The notes under the pieces: model-generated
Database searches by the model: none
Told to the model about the DNA's origin: nothing
Seen by the model: the letters and a program-made list of their open reading frames with translations, nothing else
Shown here: positions 25,811-36,408 of the stretch, piece after piece
Layout of the letters: each line of letters begins with the position of its first letter
Position numbering within the stretch: the first letter of the stretch is position 1
Position numbers and translations under genes: made by a program
Assembly (NCBI GenBank): GCA_029624765.1
Contig: JARSSO010000021.1
Location: forward strand, 1 to 64,000
Length of the DNA: 64,000 bases
Source: Candidatus Contendibacter sp.
GTDB lineage: Bacteria > Pseudomonadota > Gammaproteobacteria > Competibacterales > Competibacteraceae
Direction: 5' to 3'

Positions 25811-28800
25811 ACCCCCTCATTCGCCATTTTATTCCGTCCATAATGCGCGGTGTCTATCGTGTAGACGACGATTTTTTGAAGATAAAGGACGACCAGACAT
25901 TCGAGCAATTTGTCCTAGCAAAGCTGAAATTTTTACCTCAGAGTCTGGTGACTATGCTGCGAGATAAGCTGCATTTTGATAACGATTTTGAATGGACAAA
26001 GCACCAGCAAACACTACCTGACGAATTATTCGAAGGGACGAGAACGACCACGCAGCGAGCCAATGCTTTTTTTCAGCTTCATCCATATTTTGAGAATGCG
26101 CTCGTAAACCACAGAGATGAAGGGGCCGATAACTATTTGGAGATTCAGTTTGTCCGCAGGATATTGGCGCGGCTGTTAACCGATGCGGGGCTTGAACGTG
26201 TCCGGCCACAGTTGCGTATTGGGTCTTATTACATCGATTTTGCCATCGAAGGCGCGAGCAGGTTCGCCATCGAAGTAGATGGCTTTGGCAAGTTCAAACA
26301 CCGGCGCGATCTCGATGATTTCATGAAACGCCAAAACTACATATCGGGTGAAGGCTGGCGAATCATTCGCTTTACCTACAGTCAAATTATGTTGAATGAT
26401 AAGGTGACATTGAAGTCGCTGCATTCGCTATTTGAAGATGACCCGAAGCTACGCACCTTTCTCTCTATTCAATGGAACGCAATATTCCAGCAAGATCTTT
26501 TCGTCAATATTTCAAACCCATCGGTGATAGAGATCGTCAACGATTTCTATCACGTTCAAGATTGGTTTATCGAAATAGCTTTGTCCGCTCAGCAAGGAAT
26601 CGAACCGATTCGGCTGAAAGATGATTTCGGCCTTGGCGTGCCGTTCGTCGCTCTTGCGATTAGCGCACTTTATGAATTTTTGGATGCGGTGCAGGCGGCG
26701 ATAGAGGTGGACTTGCAATTGCCAAAGGTGATTGTTGTTGGCTGCGGTCGTTCGGGCGCGCGGGCGGCACGTCTTCACTATCTCGTTTCCACTTCCGACT
26801 TGGATGGTGGGGATGCAGTGCTATTCAATACGCAAACCGTCCGACTTAATCCTCCATCCTTACCGGTACCTCCCCACGATGCAGGTGAAATTCGTTTGCG
26901 TCGTGACCTCTCCGTCGAAGAAATCCGTCACCGCTTGGACTATTTCTGTCGCGAAGTATTTGGCTACGAAAAGACCAAACCCTTTCAAGACAAGGTGCTA
27001 CAGCGTATTTTCGACGGGCAGCACGTCCTCGGTATTTCCGCTACAGGCAGTGGAAAATCGTTCTGCTTCTGGCTACCCGCCCTGCTCAAACCCGGCCTCA
27101 CGCTCATCATCTGTCCACTGCGTTCGCTGATGCGCGACCAGCGACTTACGCTCCGCAATTACGGTATCGCTTCGGCAGAATTCATCAACTCTGATGTTGA
27201 CAAGCCCACGCAGCGCCGCATTCTGGAAGAGGCGAAGCTCGGCTACATCCGGATGCTCTACATTGCTCCCGAGCGGCTTCGGATCAGGACATTTCTTGAG
27301 GAATTGGAACGACTGCAAGAAAGCGTGCCTATCAATTACTTGGCGGTGGATGAGGCCCATTGCATCTCGGAATGGGGCCACGATTTTCGACCCTCATATC
27401 TCAAGCTTCCATTTCTTTTGGAAACGCTCTCGGAGCGTAATGCTCGGCTTCAACTGATCGCGCTCACCGCGACGGCGGGCCAACAAGTCGAACAAGACAT
27501 GCTCGGTATTCTGAAGCTGCGCGGTGGCGAGGATGGACACGTTGTTCGCGAGCAAATGGCCGACCGGGAAAGATTCAGCTACGAAATTGTCACGGTAAAA
27601 GAGGGTTCAACAAAAGCGAAGACCTACCAAGAAATCCTTACCAAGCATTTGCATAAAGCCTTGGGGAAACGATCTCTCCGTGATTTGCTACGCTCGGTCA
27701 ACCAGAGGCGTGAGAAATCGTTGGGCATCGTTTTCTGTATCTTCGCTGATCCTCACGGCAAGCACTCGATTTGGGACGGGATAGCCCATTACCTTTACGA
27801 GACTATGGGTATCTTGGAACCTGATGCGTGCCGGGAACCTGGTCGTGGCCAGAACAGGAAATGGCGTCTGGATGCGTATTCGACGGGAAGGGTTCGCGCG
27901 TTCGCCAGCAAGCAGCCAACTCTATGTCCGAATTGTCATAGTTACGCCTATACCAGTGCATCTTTTGGGAACCAAAAAACCGGAGATGATGATGATGAAG
28001 AGAGCGATGGCGAGGAAACATTGGGTTTAGATCAAGGCGGCGTCAAGATTTGCTTCCATTGCGGATTTAAATTTGCAGCAACTGATGCAGTGCCACCGAT
28101 GACGCCACTCAAATGGCAAGACCTTATACAGAGCAACCAGATCGAGTTCAAGGACAGCAAATTCGATATTCTCATCGCGACCAAAGGTTTTGGCATGGGT
28201 ATCGACAAGAGCAGCGTCCGCTTTATCGTGCATACGTCGCTCTCGTCGGGCTTGGAATCTTGGTATCAGGAAGTCGGGCGGGCTGGGCGTGATAACGAAC
28301 GCGCCCATATCGTACTGCTGGTTGACCCACCAAACGAGTTATGCCGGCGCGAACTGCTTCCAGAAGACAAAGACATGATCAAGCGCCCTCGATGCAGCTA
28401 CAGGGGGGGCTGTCCGCACGGTAAGGAGTCCTTGTGCGACTACGGCAAACAACACATGTTTATTGCTGGTAGCTATCCTGGTGCGGAATCCGACGCGATA
28501 AGCGCACTGCGGGTGCTCGACAAGCTCATCGTCGCACGCGAGGAGAACAACGATGATTCTGTTACTTTGAACGTATCAAACAAGTATTTTTTGCGTACCG
28601 AACTTTCGGTTTATCGGCTTATGGTTTTAGGATTAGTCGAAGACTATACAGTCACATACGGATTTATTCCTCGCTTCAATGTGAAGTTTACGCTGCTCAA
28701 GTTTATTGATAATCCTAATATTCTTGCTCGATTCCAGAAAAAGATGCAGCAACGGCTAGTTGATTATTTTTTTCACTTCAAAAAACAGGGAGGAAACAAA

Positions 28801-29667
28801 ACCAAACCCGATTTGGATTATCAACCACTGGAAAAGTTTGCTGCGAAAACGCAGAAGTTTCAGGCGTTTCAATATTATGAACAGCTTTTTCTAACAGTTT
28901 ATCAGCATCTTCTAATTTTACTCGATCATACCTACAAGGACGTAGTGAAGATGCGTTACGACATGCTTTGGAATCTTTTTAGAGTTGTTGAAAGCAATAA
29001 AGATGGGCAATGCCGACGAGTTAGGATTCTTCCTCATTTTGAAGACAGGAGCGTGAACCCCAAATATCATTGTGGTTGTTGCGATGTATGTTCACCCGAT
29101 CTTAACTTCCTTGAGTTTGTCAACCCACGAGAGGAGAACCGAAGTATGGACTCCTTTGATCGCGAGTTGGCTAAAGCTTTAAAAGGCGATACATTTAATA
29201 GAGAGCAACTTTCTAAGTTATCACTAGCGTTTGTTGATTACCAAACATCAACCTATACGAGAGCACGGGCGACTTTAGAAGGAAGCCCTAATAATTTATC
29301 AGCATTATTTATTGCGGCCGAGTTTTCGCCAGCAGAAGAATATTTGGGAAACGCAAAACGCCTGCTAAGGACGGCAAACCAGAACCCGCTCCCATTGTCT
29401 GAGATCGCTGAACTCTACAAATCGTCCAAGCCATTCAAACCTGAATTGCTACTCGCTTTGAATGAAGCTGGAACAGCTTGCGACACGGTAGAGGGATGGA
29501 AGTTTCTTGCGGAACAGGCCATGAAACCGGAACAATATTGGAACACTAACGCAGTCGCGATGCGTGAATGTCTCGAATTCATGCTCTTTGTCGAGGAAGA
29601 CTTGTCGGACAAAACCGAGTCCTTGAAGCACAAAGCCCGCGAACTGGAGAACGCATTCTATGCCTGA
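25807..29667 (+). CDS. Vsr/DUF559-like nuclease fused to a RecQ-like helicase
   Basis: 1,286 residues. At about 130-200 lies a Vsr/DUF559-type nuclease: LRIGSYYIDFAIEG, FAIEVDGFGK and WRIIRFTYSQI. The helicase has Walker A ISATGSGKS (about 411), DEAH in VDEAHCISEWGHDFRPSY (about 514), the C-terminal motif GFGMGIDKSSVRF (about 795) and QEVGRAGRD (about 820). A zinc ribbon (LCPNC...CFHCG) with an acidic DDDDEESDGEE loop is inserted in the second helicase domain. RecQ-type cysteine clusters follow (CGCCDVC, about 1088). It is AT-richer than the replication genes. Likely DNA-targeting defence; overlap with both neighbours indicates one unit. Confidence 0.85.
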   Translation: MNPLIRHFIPSIMRGVYRVDDDFLKIKDDQTFEQFVLAKLKFLPQSLVTMLRDKLHFDNDFEWTKHQQTLPDELFEGTRTTTQRANAFFQLHPYFENALVNHRDEGADNYLEIQFVRRILARLLTDAGLERVRPQLRIGSYYIDFAIEGASRFAIEVDGFGKFKHRRDLDDFMKRQNYISGEGWRIIRFTYSQIMLNDKVTLKSLHSLFEDDPKLRTFLSIQWNAIFQQDLFVNISNPSVIEIVNDFYHVQDWFIEIALSAQQGIEPIRLKDDFGLGVPFVALAISALYEFLDAVQAAIEVDLQLPKVIVVGCGRSGARAARLHYLVSTSDLDGGDAVLFNTQTVRLNPPSLPVPPHDAGEIRLRRDLSVEEIRHRLDYFCREVFGYEKTKPFQDKVLQRIFDGQHVLGISATGSGKSFCFWLPALLKPGLTLIICPLRSLMRDQRLTLRNYGIASAEFINSDVDKPTQRRILEEAKLGYIRMLYIAPERLRIRTFLEELERLQESVPINYLAVDEAHCISEWGHDFRPSYLKLPFLLETLSERNARLQLIALTATAGQQVEQDMLGILKLRGGEDGHVVREQMADRERFSYEIVTVKEGSTKAKTYQEILTKHLHKALGKRSLRDLLRSVNQRREKSLGIVFCIFADPHGKHSIWDGIAHYLYETMGILEPDACREPGRGQNRKWRLDAYSTGRVRAFASKQPTLCPNCHSYAYTSASFGNQKTGDDDDEESDGEETLGLDQGGVKICFHCGFKFAATDAVPPMTPLKWQDLIQSNQIEFKDSKFDILIATKGFGMGIDKSSVRFIVHTSLSSGLESWYQEVGRAGRDNERAHIVLLVDPPNELCRRELLPEDKDMIKRPRCSYRGGCPHGKESLCDYGKQHMFIAGSYPGAESDAISALRVLDKLIVAREENNDDSVTLNVSNKYFLRTELSVYRLMVLGLVEDYTVTYGFIPRFNVKFTLLKFIDNPNILARFQKKMQQRLVDYFFHFKKQGGNKTKPDLDYQPLEKFAAKTQKFQAFQYYEQLFLTVYQHLLILLDHTYKDVVKMRYDMLWNLFRVVESNKDGQCRRVRILPHFEDRSVNPKYHCGCCDVCSPDLNFLEFVNPREENRSMDSFDRELAKALKGDTFNREQLSKLSLAFVDYQTSTYTRARATLEGSPNNLSALFIAAEFSPAEEYLGNAKRLLRTANQNPLPLSEIAELYKSSKPFKPELLLALNEAGTACDTVEGWKFLAEQAMKPEQYWNTNAVAMRECLEFMLFVEEDLSDKTESLKHKARELENAFYA

Positions 29668-30649
29668 AATTACCAGTGTTGAGGCCGTTCGCGCGAAACT
29701 CCGCGAATTCGACGAACGAGTGGATGGGGCTATTACGGCCGCCAAAACCTTAACGCGCATTAAAACCGATGCGGAGAAATTACTCAGAGATTTGGAGGTA
29801 ATCTCTACCAAAGGCGAACAATCGCTTCAAAAAGCTGAAAATATCCGCCTCAAACTCCAAGAACTCCAGAACGAATGGAATGCTCTCAAGGAGGGAGTGA
29901 TCAAAGCACAAGCTGAATCGCAAGAGACACGCGACTTCTTACGCTCCGAACTCAATTCCGCTATTCAGACGATTCGAAAGAGATTGACCGAAGCTGAGGA
30001 GGGTCTACGCTCAACCAACCGTGCATCCCTTTCGGAGCAGGCTGAACTTTTAACACACCTTGAACAAAAAACTCGCGACAACGCGACTGTCGTGGAAAAA
30101 GCAAAGGCTGTTACGTCCGAGCATGTGAAACAGCTTGATCAACTTCTTCTTACGCTTCGCGATGAATTACAGGGCGAGGTTCGCACCAAATTATTGCACG
30201 CCGAAGAATTACTCGAATCACAATTTCAAAGATTGAGTGAGGAATTGAATGATCGATCTACTCGCCATGAGCAATTATTAAAAGACGAAATCGCCCGTTT
30301 TAAGATAGAAATGAAACATGATTTAGCTGAACATCAACACGCTCTTGATCAACAACTGACCGACTTTTTGAGCAGGCAGAATATTTTAATTCAAAACCTC
30401 ACGCAGCAAATTGATAGCTACAATCGTGTTTCACAAACACAGGCTGTTGAGCTTTCAGCAATAAAATCAAAAATCAAGGAATTGTTACCAACGAGACCCC
30501 TGCTGGCCGAAATTCAATCGGTGCTAGCCACCCATGATGAAAGGCTGACCGCATTTGAGTCTTTATCTAAGACGACGACTAGCCGATTAGACGAGATGTT
30601 GGAAAAGTTGAAAAAAAGCTTTTTCGTCGGTGGGAAATTTAAGTCATAA
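29660..30649 (+). CDS. Long coiled-coil protein, partner of the nuclease-helicase
   Basis: 329 residues, almost entirely charged heptad-like helix (for example ERVDGAITAAKTLTRIKTDA, LSEELNDRSTRHEQLLKDE), with no membrane segment or signal and no recognised family. ATG 29660 overlaps the end of the helicase gene by 8 bases, so the two proteins are made together. It shares the low GC content of the helicase gene. An SMC-like or structural scaffold for the helicase is plausible; function is unknown. Confidence 0.75.
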   Translation: MPEITSVEAVRAKLREFDERVDGAITAAKTLTRIKTDAEKLLRDLEVISTKGEQSLQKAENIRLKLQELQNEWNALKEGVIKAQAESQETRDFLRSELNSAIQTIRKRLTEAEEGLRSTNRASLSEQAELLTHLEQKTRDNATVVEKAKAVTSEHVKQLDQLLLTLRDELQGEVRTKLLHAEELLESQFQRLSEELNDRSTRHEQLLKDEIARFKIEMKHDLAEHQHALDQQLTDFLSRQNILIQNLTQQIDSYNRVSQTQAVELSAIKSKIKELLPTRPLLAEIQSVLATHDERLTAFESLSKTTTSRLDEMLEKLKKSFFVGGKFKS

Positions 30650-30766
30650 TGTCTTGTTAAGGCGAGTAATAACGAAAAGCTTGGGGTGTTCCATGTCGGT
30701 GGCCGCTGGAGCCATGGGGGCGTTACCAAGTTAATCTGATGCCGTAAATAAGGTGCCCGTGAAGGT

Positions 30767-31408
30767 ATGGCCAAGAGAAAACCGGAACCGGTAAACAAGG
30801 CGCGCTTGCTGACCACGAACCACGACCCGTGCCAATTACCCGACGATCACATGGCGGAACTGGCCCTGTCGCCGCTGGTGTCCAATACAACGACCGCCCT
30901 GGATTTCAGCATGGCGCTCTTTCCAGATTTGTCCCTGGATGCCTGCGTGAAGGTGCTGAAGGGAAACATCCAGGCGATCAACGGCGGCGACCTGTCCGGC
31001 TCGGAAGCGACGCTCGCGGCGCAAGCGACAACGCTCGACACCATTTTCAACAATCTGGCACGGCGGGCGGCCCATGCCGAATACATGAGCCAACTGGAAC
31101 CGTATCTACGGCTAGCCTTGAAGGCACAAGCGCAATGCGCCCGAACGCTGGAAGTGCTGGCGGCGCTCAAAAATCCGCCTGTGATCTTCGCCAAGCAGGC
31201 GAACATTGCCCACCAGCAACAAGTTAATAACGGCGCCCCGACCGGGCCAGTTTCACGCGCGCGGGAAGTCGAAAAATCGCCAACTCAACTATTGGATGTC
31301 CTACCCGATGAACGGCTGGAATCAGGAACGGCGGGCGCGGCAAGCGGCGCTCATTCACAACTGGCGACCGTGGGAACGAGCAACCGGCCCGAAGACGCCA
31401 GAGGGTAA
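30767..31408 (+). CDS. Phage/element protein of unknown function
   Basis: 213 residues, helical in the centre (LSGSEATLAAQATTLDTIF, LALKAQAQCARTLEVLAAL). The tail segment FAKQANIAHQQQVNNG is a motif I associate with uncharacterised proteins near the ends of proteobacterial prophages and plasmids. GC content is back to that of the host-like genes. The 3' end overlaps the next gene in another frame. Confidence 0.65.
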   Translation: MAKRKPEPVNKARLLTTNHDPCQLPDDHMAELALSPLVSNTTTALDFSMALFPDLSLDACVKVLKGNIQAINGGDLSGSEATLAAQATTLDTIFNNLARRAAHAEYMSQLEPYLRLALKAQAQCARTLEVLAALKNPPVIFAKQANIAHQQQVNNGAPTGPVSRAREVEKSPTQLLDVLPDERLESGTAGAASGAHSQLATVGTSNRPEDARG

Positions 31409-31514
31409 GGCGCGGGCGGCCATGCGCGGCTACAAGGGCGGAGTCCGCTCGAAGCTGCGGGGATTAGCACGGGCGTTGCGGGAGCAACGGGAAGCGGTGG
31501 ACCAGATTCGGTAG
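31296..31514 (+). CDS. Small basic element protein
   Basis: About 72 residues in a different frame from the overlapping upstream gene. WERATGPKTPEGKARAAMRG is a motif of a widespread family of small basic proteins in mobile elements, usually next to the NIAHQQQVNNG-type gene, as here. Starts at 31296 or 31308. No function is known to me. Confidence 0.6.
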   Translation: MSYPMNGWNQERRARQAALIHNWRPWERATGPKTPEGKARAAMRGYKGGVRSKLRGLARALREQREAVDQIR

Positions 31515-31630
31515 CGCCACGGCAAGGGTGGTATCCAGGGTCTACAAGAATCATTATAGTGGTTTATACCTATGCCCGACGGACGGTTGAGTTTGGGCAA
31601 CCGCATTGCCGACGCTAGCACCCTCAATTC

Positions 31631-31651
31631 TGCTAGCCATATTGCTAGCCA
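31631..31651. repeat. Two TGCTAGCCA repeats: putative integrase arm-type sites (right)
   Basis: Exact copies at 31631 and 31643, 12 bp apart, same orientation and sequence as the three copies before the integrase. A degenerate GCTAGCAC lies at about 31614. Confidence 0.7.
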
Positions 31652-31659
31652 TAAAGTAA

Positions 31660-31689
31660 AAAGGCTTACCGGTGATTTGGTAAGCCTTT
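31660..31689 (-). terminator. Hairpin terminator of tRNA-Ile2 supplied by the element
   Basis: Arms AAAGGCTTACC and GGTAAGCCTTT (11 bp, perfect) with an 8-base loop, immediately after the tRNA on the - strand. A/T runs lie on both sides. It replaces the related hairpin now stranded at 14748-14798. Confidence 0.7.
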
Positions 31690-31743
31690 GTTTTTCATGG
31701 TGGGCCCTGTAGGATTCGAACCTACAACCAAGGGATTATGAGT
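31687..31743. repeat. attR: 57-bp direct repeat at the right end of the element
   Basis: Identical to 14785-14841. It covers the terminator tail and the 3' half of the complete tRNA, so integration restored the tRNA gene. Confidence 0.9.
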
Positions 31744-31773
31744 CCCCTGCTCTGACCGTTGAGCTAAGGGCCC
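31698..31773 (-). tRNA. ileX: tRNA-Ile2 (anticodon CAU)
   Basis: 76 nt with encoded CCA. Acceptor GGGCCCT pairs with AGGGCCC; the anticodon loop is CTCATAA (anticodon CAT), T arm GTAGG-TTCGAAT-CCTAC. The body resembles the minor isoleucine tRNA, whose C34 is changed to lysidine to read AUA, more than elongator tRNA-Met. Its 3' half comes from the integrated element. It lies just after rpoD. Confidence 0.85.
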
Positions 31774-31819
31774 GGAACGCGGGTGATTCTAACCACCGGC
31801 CTGGCTTCCCGCTACCGAC

Positions 31820-33691
<1,872 letters not shown>

Positions 33692-33775
33692 GACCTTTCA
33701 CAGACTGAGGTGGGAAAAATGTGAACCAATAATAGTATCACGAGTGCTGCGTTTAACCATCGTGAGCAAAAACAT

Positions 33776-35512
33776 TTAGATTTTTTGCGGCTTGCCCAAG
33801 TTCCGCAGCGCCTCGCGTTCCTCGGCGCTCAGCGCGCTGGGCGCACCGCGCCGCAGCAGGATGTCCGGCAGACGCTCGCGCGGGTCGTCGCGCCGCCGCA
33901 GGTAAGTCAGGATATCGGCGAATTCCGCATCGAATTGAAAACCCTCCGCCGGCGCCTCCGGTTCCCAGGCCGCCAGCCGCTCCAAGATGGCGCCTTCCGG
34001 CGTATTCCGGTAACGCTCCAGCAGGGCGGCGGCATTGAGTTGGGGGCGATCGCGCAGTGTTTCGATCAGCTCCGCCAGCAGTTTGATGCCCGGCTCGCCG
34101 TCATCAACCAGGGTGGAATCGTTGACCACCGCCTGTTGCGCCAGTTCCGGCCGATGCAGCAGCAGGGCAATCGCCTTGCGCAACGGGGTGCGAACCAGTC
34201 GCGGATTAGGGTCGGCGCGACGGGCGGCGGTGGGCGGTGGGCGCAGCCGGGTGGTGGTCAAGCCGGCCTCTCGTCGCAACCGTTCGGCCATCAGATCGCG
34301 AAAATGGCCATCGGGCAGCTTTTCCAGCAGCGGCCGGGCCAGATCGGCCAGCCGGGCGCGACCGGCCAGGGTTTCGGGATCGGTCTGGCCGCGCAGTTCG
34401 GCGAACAGATAATCGGCCAGCGGGGTCGCTTGTTCCAAGCGCCGCTCAAACGCCGTCTGGCCCTCCCGGCGGACCAGGGTATCCGGGTCCTCGCCCTCGG
34501 GCAGGAACAGAAAGCCAGCTTGCCGGCCGTCGCGCAGGAACGGCAGCGCCACAGTCAACGCCCGCCAGCCCGCCGCGCGCCCAGCCCGGTCACCGTCGAA
34601 ACAGAACACCAGTTGGTTGACTACCCGGAACAGCCGTTCGACATGCTCCGCGGTGGTGGCGGTCCCCAGGGTGGCGACGGCGTAACCGATGCCATGCTGG
34701 GTCAGCGCCACCACGTCCATGTAGCCCTCGACCACGACCAGCCGCGCTAACGACCGGGTCCGGGCGCGCGCCTCGTACAGGCCGTACAGCTCCGCTCCCT
34801 TGTGAAACAGTGGAGTTTCCGGGGAGTTGAGGTACTTGGGCGTGGTGTCGCCGTCCAGCGCCCGGCCACCGAAGGCGATTACACGCCCACGCCGGTCCCG
34901 GATCGGGAAAACGATGCGATCGCGGAAGCGGTCGCGCAGTCGACCCTGTTCGTCGCGGTTGGCCAACCCGGCGGCGAGCAGTTCCTCGGCCGAAACGCCT
35001 TCCCCGCGTAGCGCCTGACACAGGTTATCCCAGCCGGGCGGCGCGTAGCCGATACCGAAGGCGTTGGCGATCTGGCCGGTCAAACCCCGTTGGCGCAGGT
35101 AATCCACCGCCCGTTGCCGGGCCGGGTGGACCCGCAGTTGCCGACGAAAGAACCGGTCGGCTTGAACGACCCGCTCCAGCAACATCCGGGAGAAATCCCG
35201 GCCGCCGCCGTCGGTGTGGGGAACCTCCAGCCCGGCGTGCCGGGCCAGTTCCTCCACGGCGTCCAGAAACTCCAGCCGCTCGTAGGCCATCAGAAAGCCG
35301 ATGGCGTTGCCGTGGGCTTGGCAGCCGAAGCAGTGGTAGAACTGCTTGCTGGGGCTTACCGAAAAGGACGGGGTTTTTTCGGCGTGAAACGGACAACAGG
35401 CCATGAATTCACGGCCGGCCCGGCGCAACGGCACCCGGCTGTTGACGATCTCGACCAGATCCACCCGGTTCAGGAGTTGATCGAGGAATTCCTGGGGTAT
35501 GCGGCCAGCCAT
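33776..35512 (-). CDS. dnaG: DNA primase
   Basis: 578 residues. The N-terminal zinc finger has CCPFHAEKTPSF and YHCFGC, the Toprim core has VVEGYMDVVAL and FCFDGDRAGRAA, and the C-terminal part would be the DnaB-binding helicase-interaction domain. It makes RNA primers at the replication fork. It sits between yqeY and rpoD in the macromolecular-synthesis operon. Confidence 0.97.
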   Translation of the reverse strand: MAGRIPQEFLDQLLNRVDLVEIVNSRVPLRRAGREFMACCPFHAEKTPSFSVSPSKQFYHCFGCQAHGNAIGFLMAYERLEFLDAVEELARHAGLEVPHTDGGGRDFSRMLLERVVQADRFFRRQLRVHPARQRAVDYLRQRGLTGQIANAFGIGYAPPGWDNLCQALRGEGVSAEELLAAGLANRDEQGRLRDRFRDRIVFPIRDRRGRVIAFGGRALDGDTTPKYLNSPETPLFHKGAELYGLYEARARTRSLARLVVVEGYMDVVALTQHGIGYAVATLGTATTAEHVERLFRVVNQLVFCFDGDRAGRAAGWRALTVALPFLRDGRQAGFLFLPEGEDPDTLVRREGQTAFERRLEQATPLADYLFAELRGQTDPETLAGRARLADLARPLLEKLPDGHFRDLMAERLRREAGLTTTRLRPPPTAARRADPNPRLVRTPLRKAIALLLHRPELAQQAVVNDSTLVDDGEPGIKLLAELIETLRDRPQLNAAALLERYRNTPEGAILERLAAWEPEAPAEGFQFDAEFADILTYLRRRDDPRERLPDILLRRGAPSALSAEEREALRNLGKPQKI

Positions 35513-35535
35513 AGCCCCAAAGCCTAGCGGACGCG

Positions 35536-35559
35536 CGCCCGACCGTCAGCGGTCGGGCG
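35536..35559 (-). terminator. Hairpin between yqeY and dnaG (attenuator or processing site)
   Basis: Perfect 10-bp arms CGCCCGACCG/CGGTCGGGCG with a TCAG loop. No U-tract follows on the - strand, so partial termination or RNA processing within the operon is more likely than full termination. E. coli has a terminator/processing arrangement in the matching operon. Confidence 0.4.
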
Positions 35560-35592
35560 AACAAACGAGGGGAAAAAAGACGCGGCGGCGAT

Positions 35593-36039
35593 TCAAGCGC
35601 CGAAACGCGTCTTGACTCGGGCGCTGACCGTCGCCATGTCGGCCCGGCCCTGGGCTTGATCCTTGATCAAGGTCATGATCTTGCCCATGTCGCGCACCGA
35701 CTGGGCGCCGGTCGCGGCGATGGCGTGAGCGATGAGGGCGTCGAGTTCAGCTTCGCTCAGCGGCGCCGGCAGATAGGTTTGGATCAGCTCGATCTCGAAG
35801 GCTTCCTGAGCGGCCAGGTCCGCGCGGCCCGCGTTCTGGTACTGGGCCAGCGATTCCCGACGCTGCTTGATCATCTTTTCCAGCACGGCCAGCGTCTGAC
35901 CATCGTTCAATTCGATGCGCTCGTCCACCTCGCGCTGCTTGATGGCGGCCAGGATCAGGCGGATCGCGCCGAGGCGTTGCTTGTCCTTGGCGCGCAGCGC
36001 GGCTTTCATGTCATCTTGAACGCGGTCTTTGAGCGACAT
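35593..36039 (-). CDS. yqeY: YqeY/GatB-tail-like protein
   Basis: 148 residues, full length for the family. MSLKDRVQDDMKAALRAKDK at the start and VRDMGKIMTLIKDQAQGRAD at the end are the two conserved parts; the C-terminal half resembles the tRNA-binding tail of GatB. Often co-located with rpsU and dnaG; exact role is unproven, perhaps in tRNA-dependent amidation. Confidence 0.93.
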   Translation of the reverse strand: MSLKDRVQDDMKAALRAKDKQRLGAIRLILAAIKQREVDERIELNDGQTLAVLEKMIKQRRESLAQYQNAGRADLAAQEAFEIELIQTYLPAPLSEAELDALIAHAIAATGAQSVRDMGKIMTLIKDQAQGRADMATVSARVKTRFGA

Positions 36040-36087
36040 GGCGGCGCCCTCGTTGGCGGTGGCGACGGAGATGGGGGATGAGGCGGT

Positions 36088-36303
36088 CTAGAACAGGCGG
36101 GTGCGACGGGAGATTTCCCGGGAAAGCTTCTTCAAATGGCGCTTGACGGCGGCGGCCCGCTTGCGCTTGCGTTCCTGAGTGGGTTTTTCGTAGGACTCGC
36201 GGCGACGGACTTCGGACAGAACACCCGCTTTCTCGCAAGATCGCTTGAAGCGGCGCAGGGCGACGTCGAACGGCTCATTCTCTTTGACTTTCACGGAAGG
36301 CAT
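36088..36303 (-). CDS. rpsU: 30S ribosomal protein S21
   Basis: 71 residues, the normal length. [20 protein letters not shown], then the basic tail [16 protein letters not shown]. It is the last protein to join the 30S subunit and helps initiation. First gene of the operon running to rpoD, divergent from tsaD with a 105-bp shared upstream region. Confidence 0.97.
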   Translation of the reverse strand: MPSVKVKENEPFDVALRRFKRSCEKAGVLSEVRRRESYEKPTQERKRKRAAAVKRHLKKLSREISRRTRLF

Positions 36304-36408
36304 TAACCCATCACCTCATTCATGGTCGAGTACAATATCGGGTTGAAGAATCGGTAAACGATGAATTGTAGTCACGCCCATGACCAAATGCAAAACCAGC
36401 GAGTTCCC

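Larger units (their letters stand above)
14785..31743. mobile_element. 17-kb integrative element in tRNA-Ile2 with its own family A DNA polymerase
   Basis: Bounded by 57-bp att repeats. It holds a tyrosine integrase, HicB/HicA-like and orphan antitoxin genes, AlpA, an SSB-like protein, a Toprim/DUF3987 primase-helicase, a DNA polymerase, an ArdC-like peptidase, a nuclease-RecQ fusion, a coiled-coil protein and phage-type small genes. TGCTAGCCA arm-type repeats lie inside both ends. No capsid, terminase or conjugation genes are seen, so it would be a satellite, a mobilisable element, or reliant on a helper. Confidence 0.85.

Noticed and set aside
36304..36408. A TACAAT -10 box (36331-36336) for tsaD
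   Set aside because: No acceptable -35 element is placed upstream; one hexamer is too little evidence for a promoter call.
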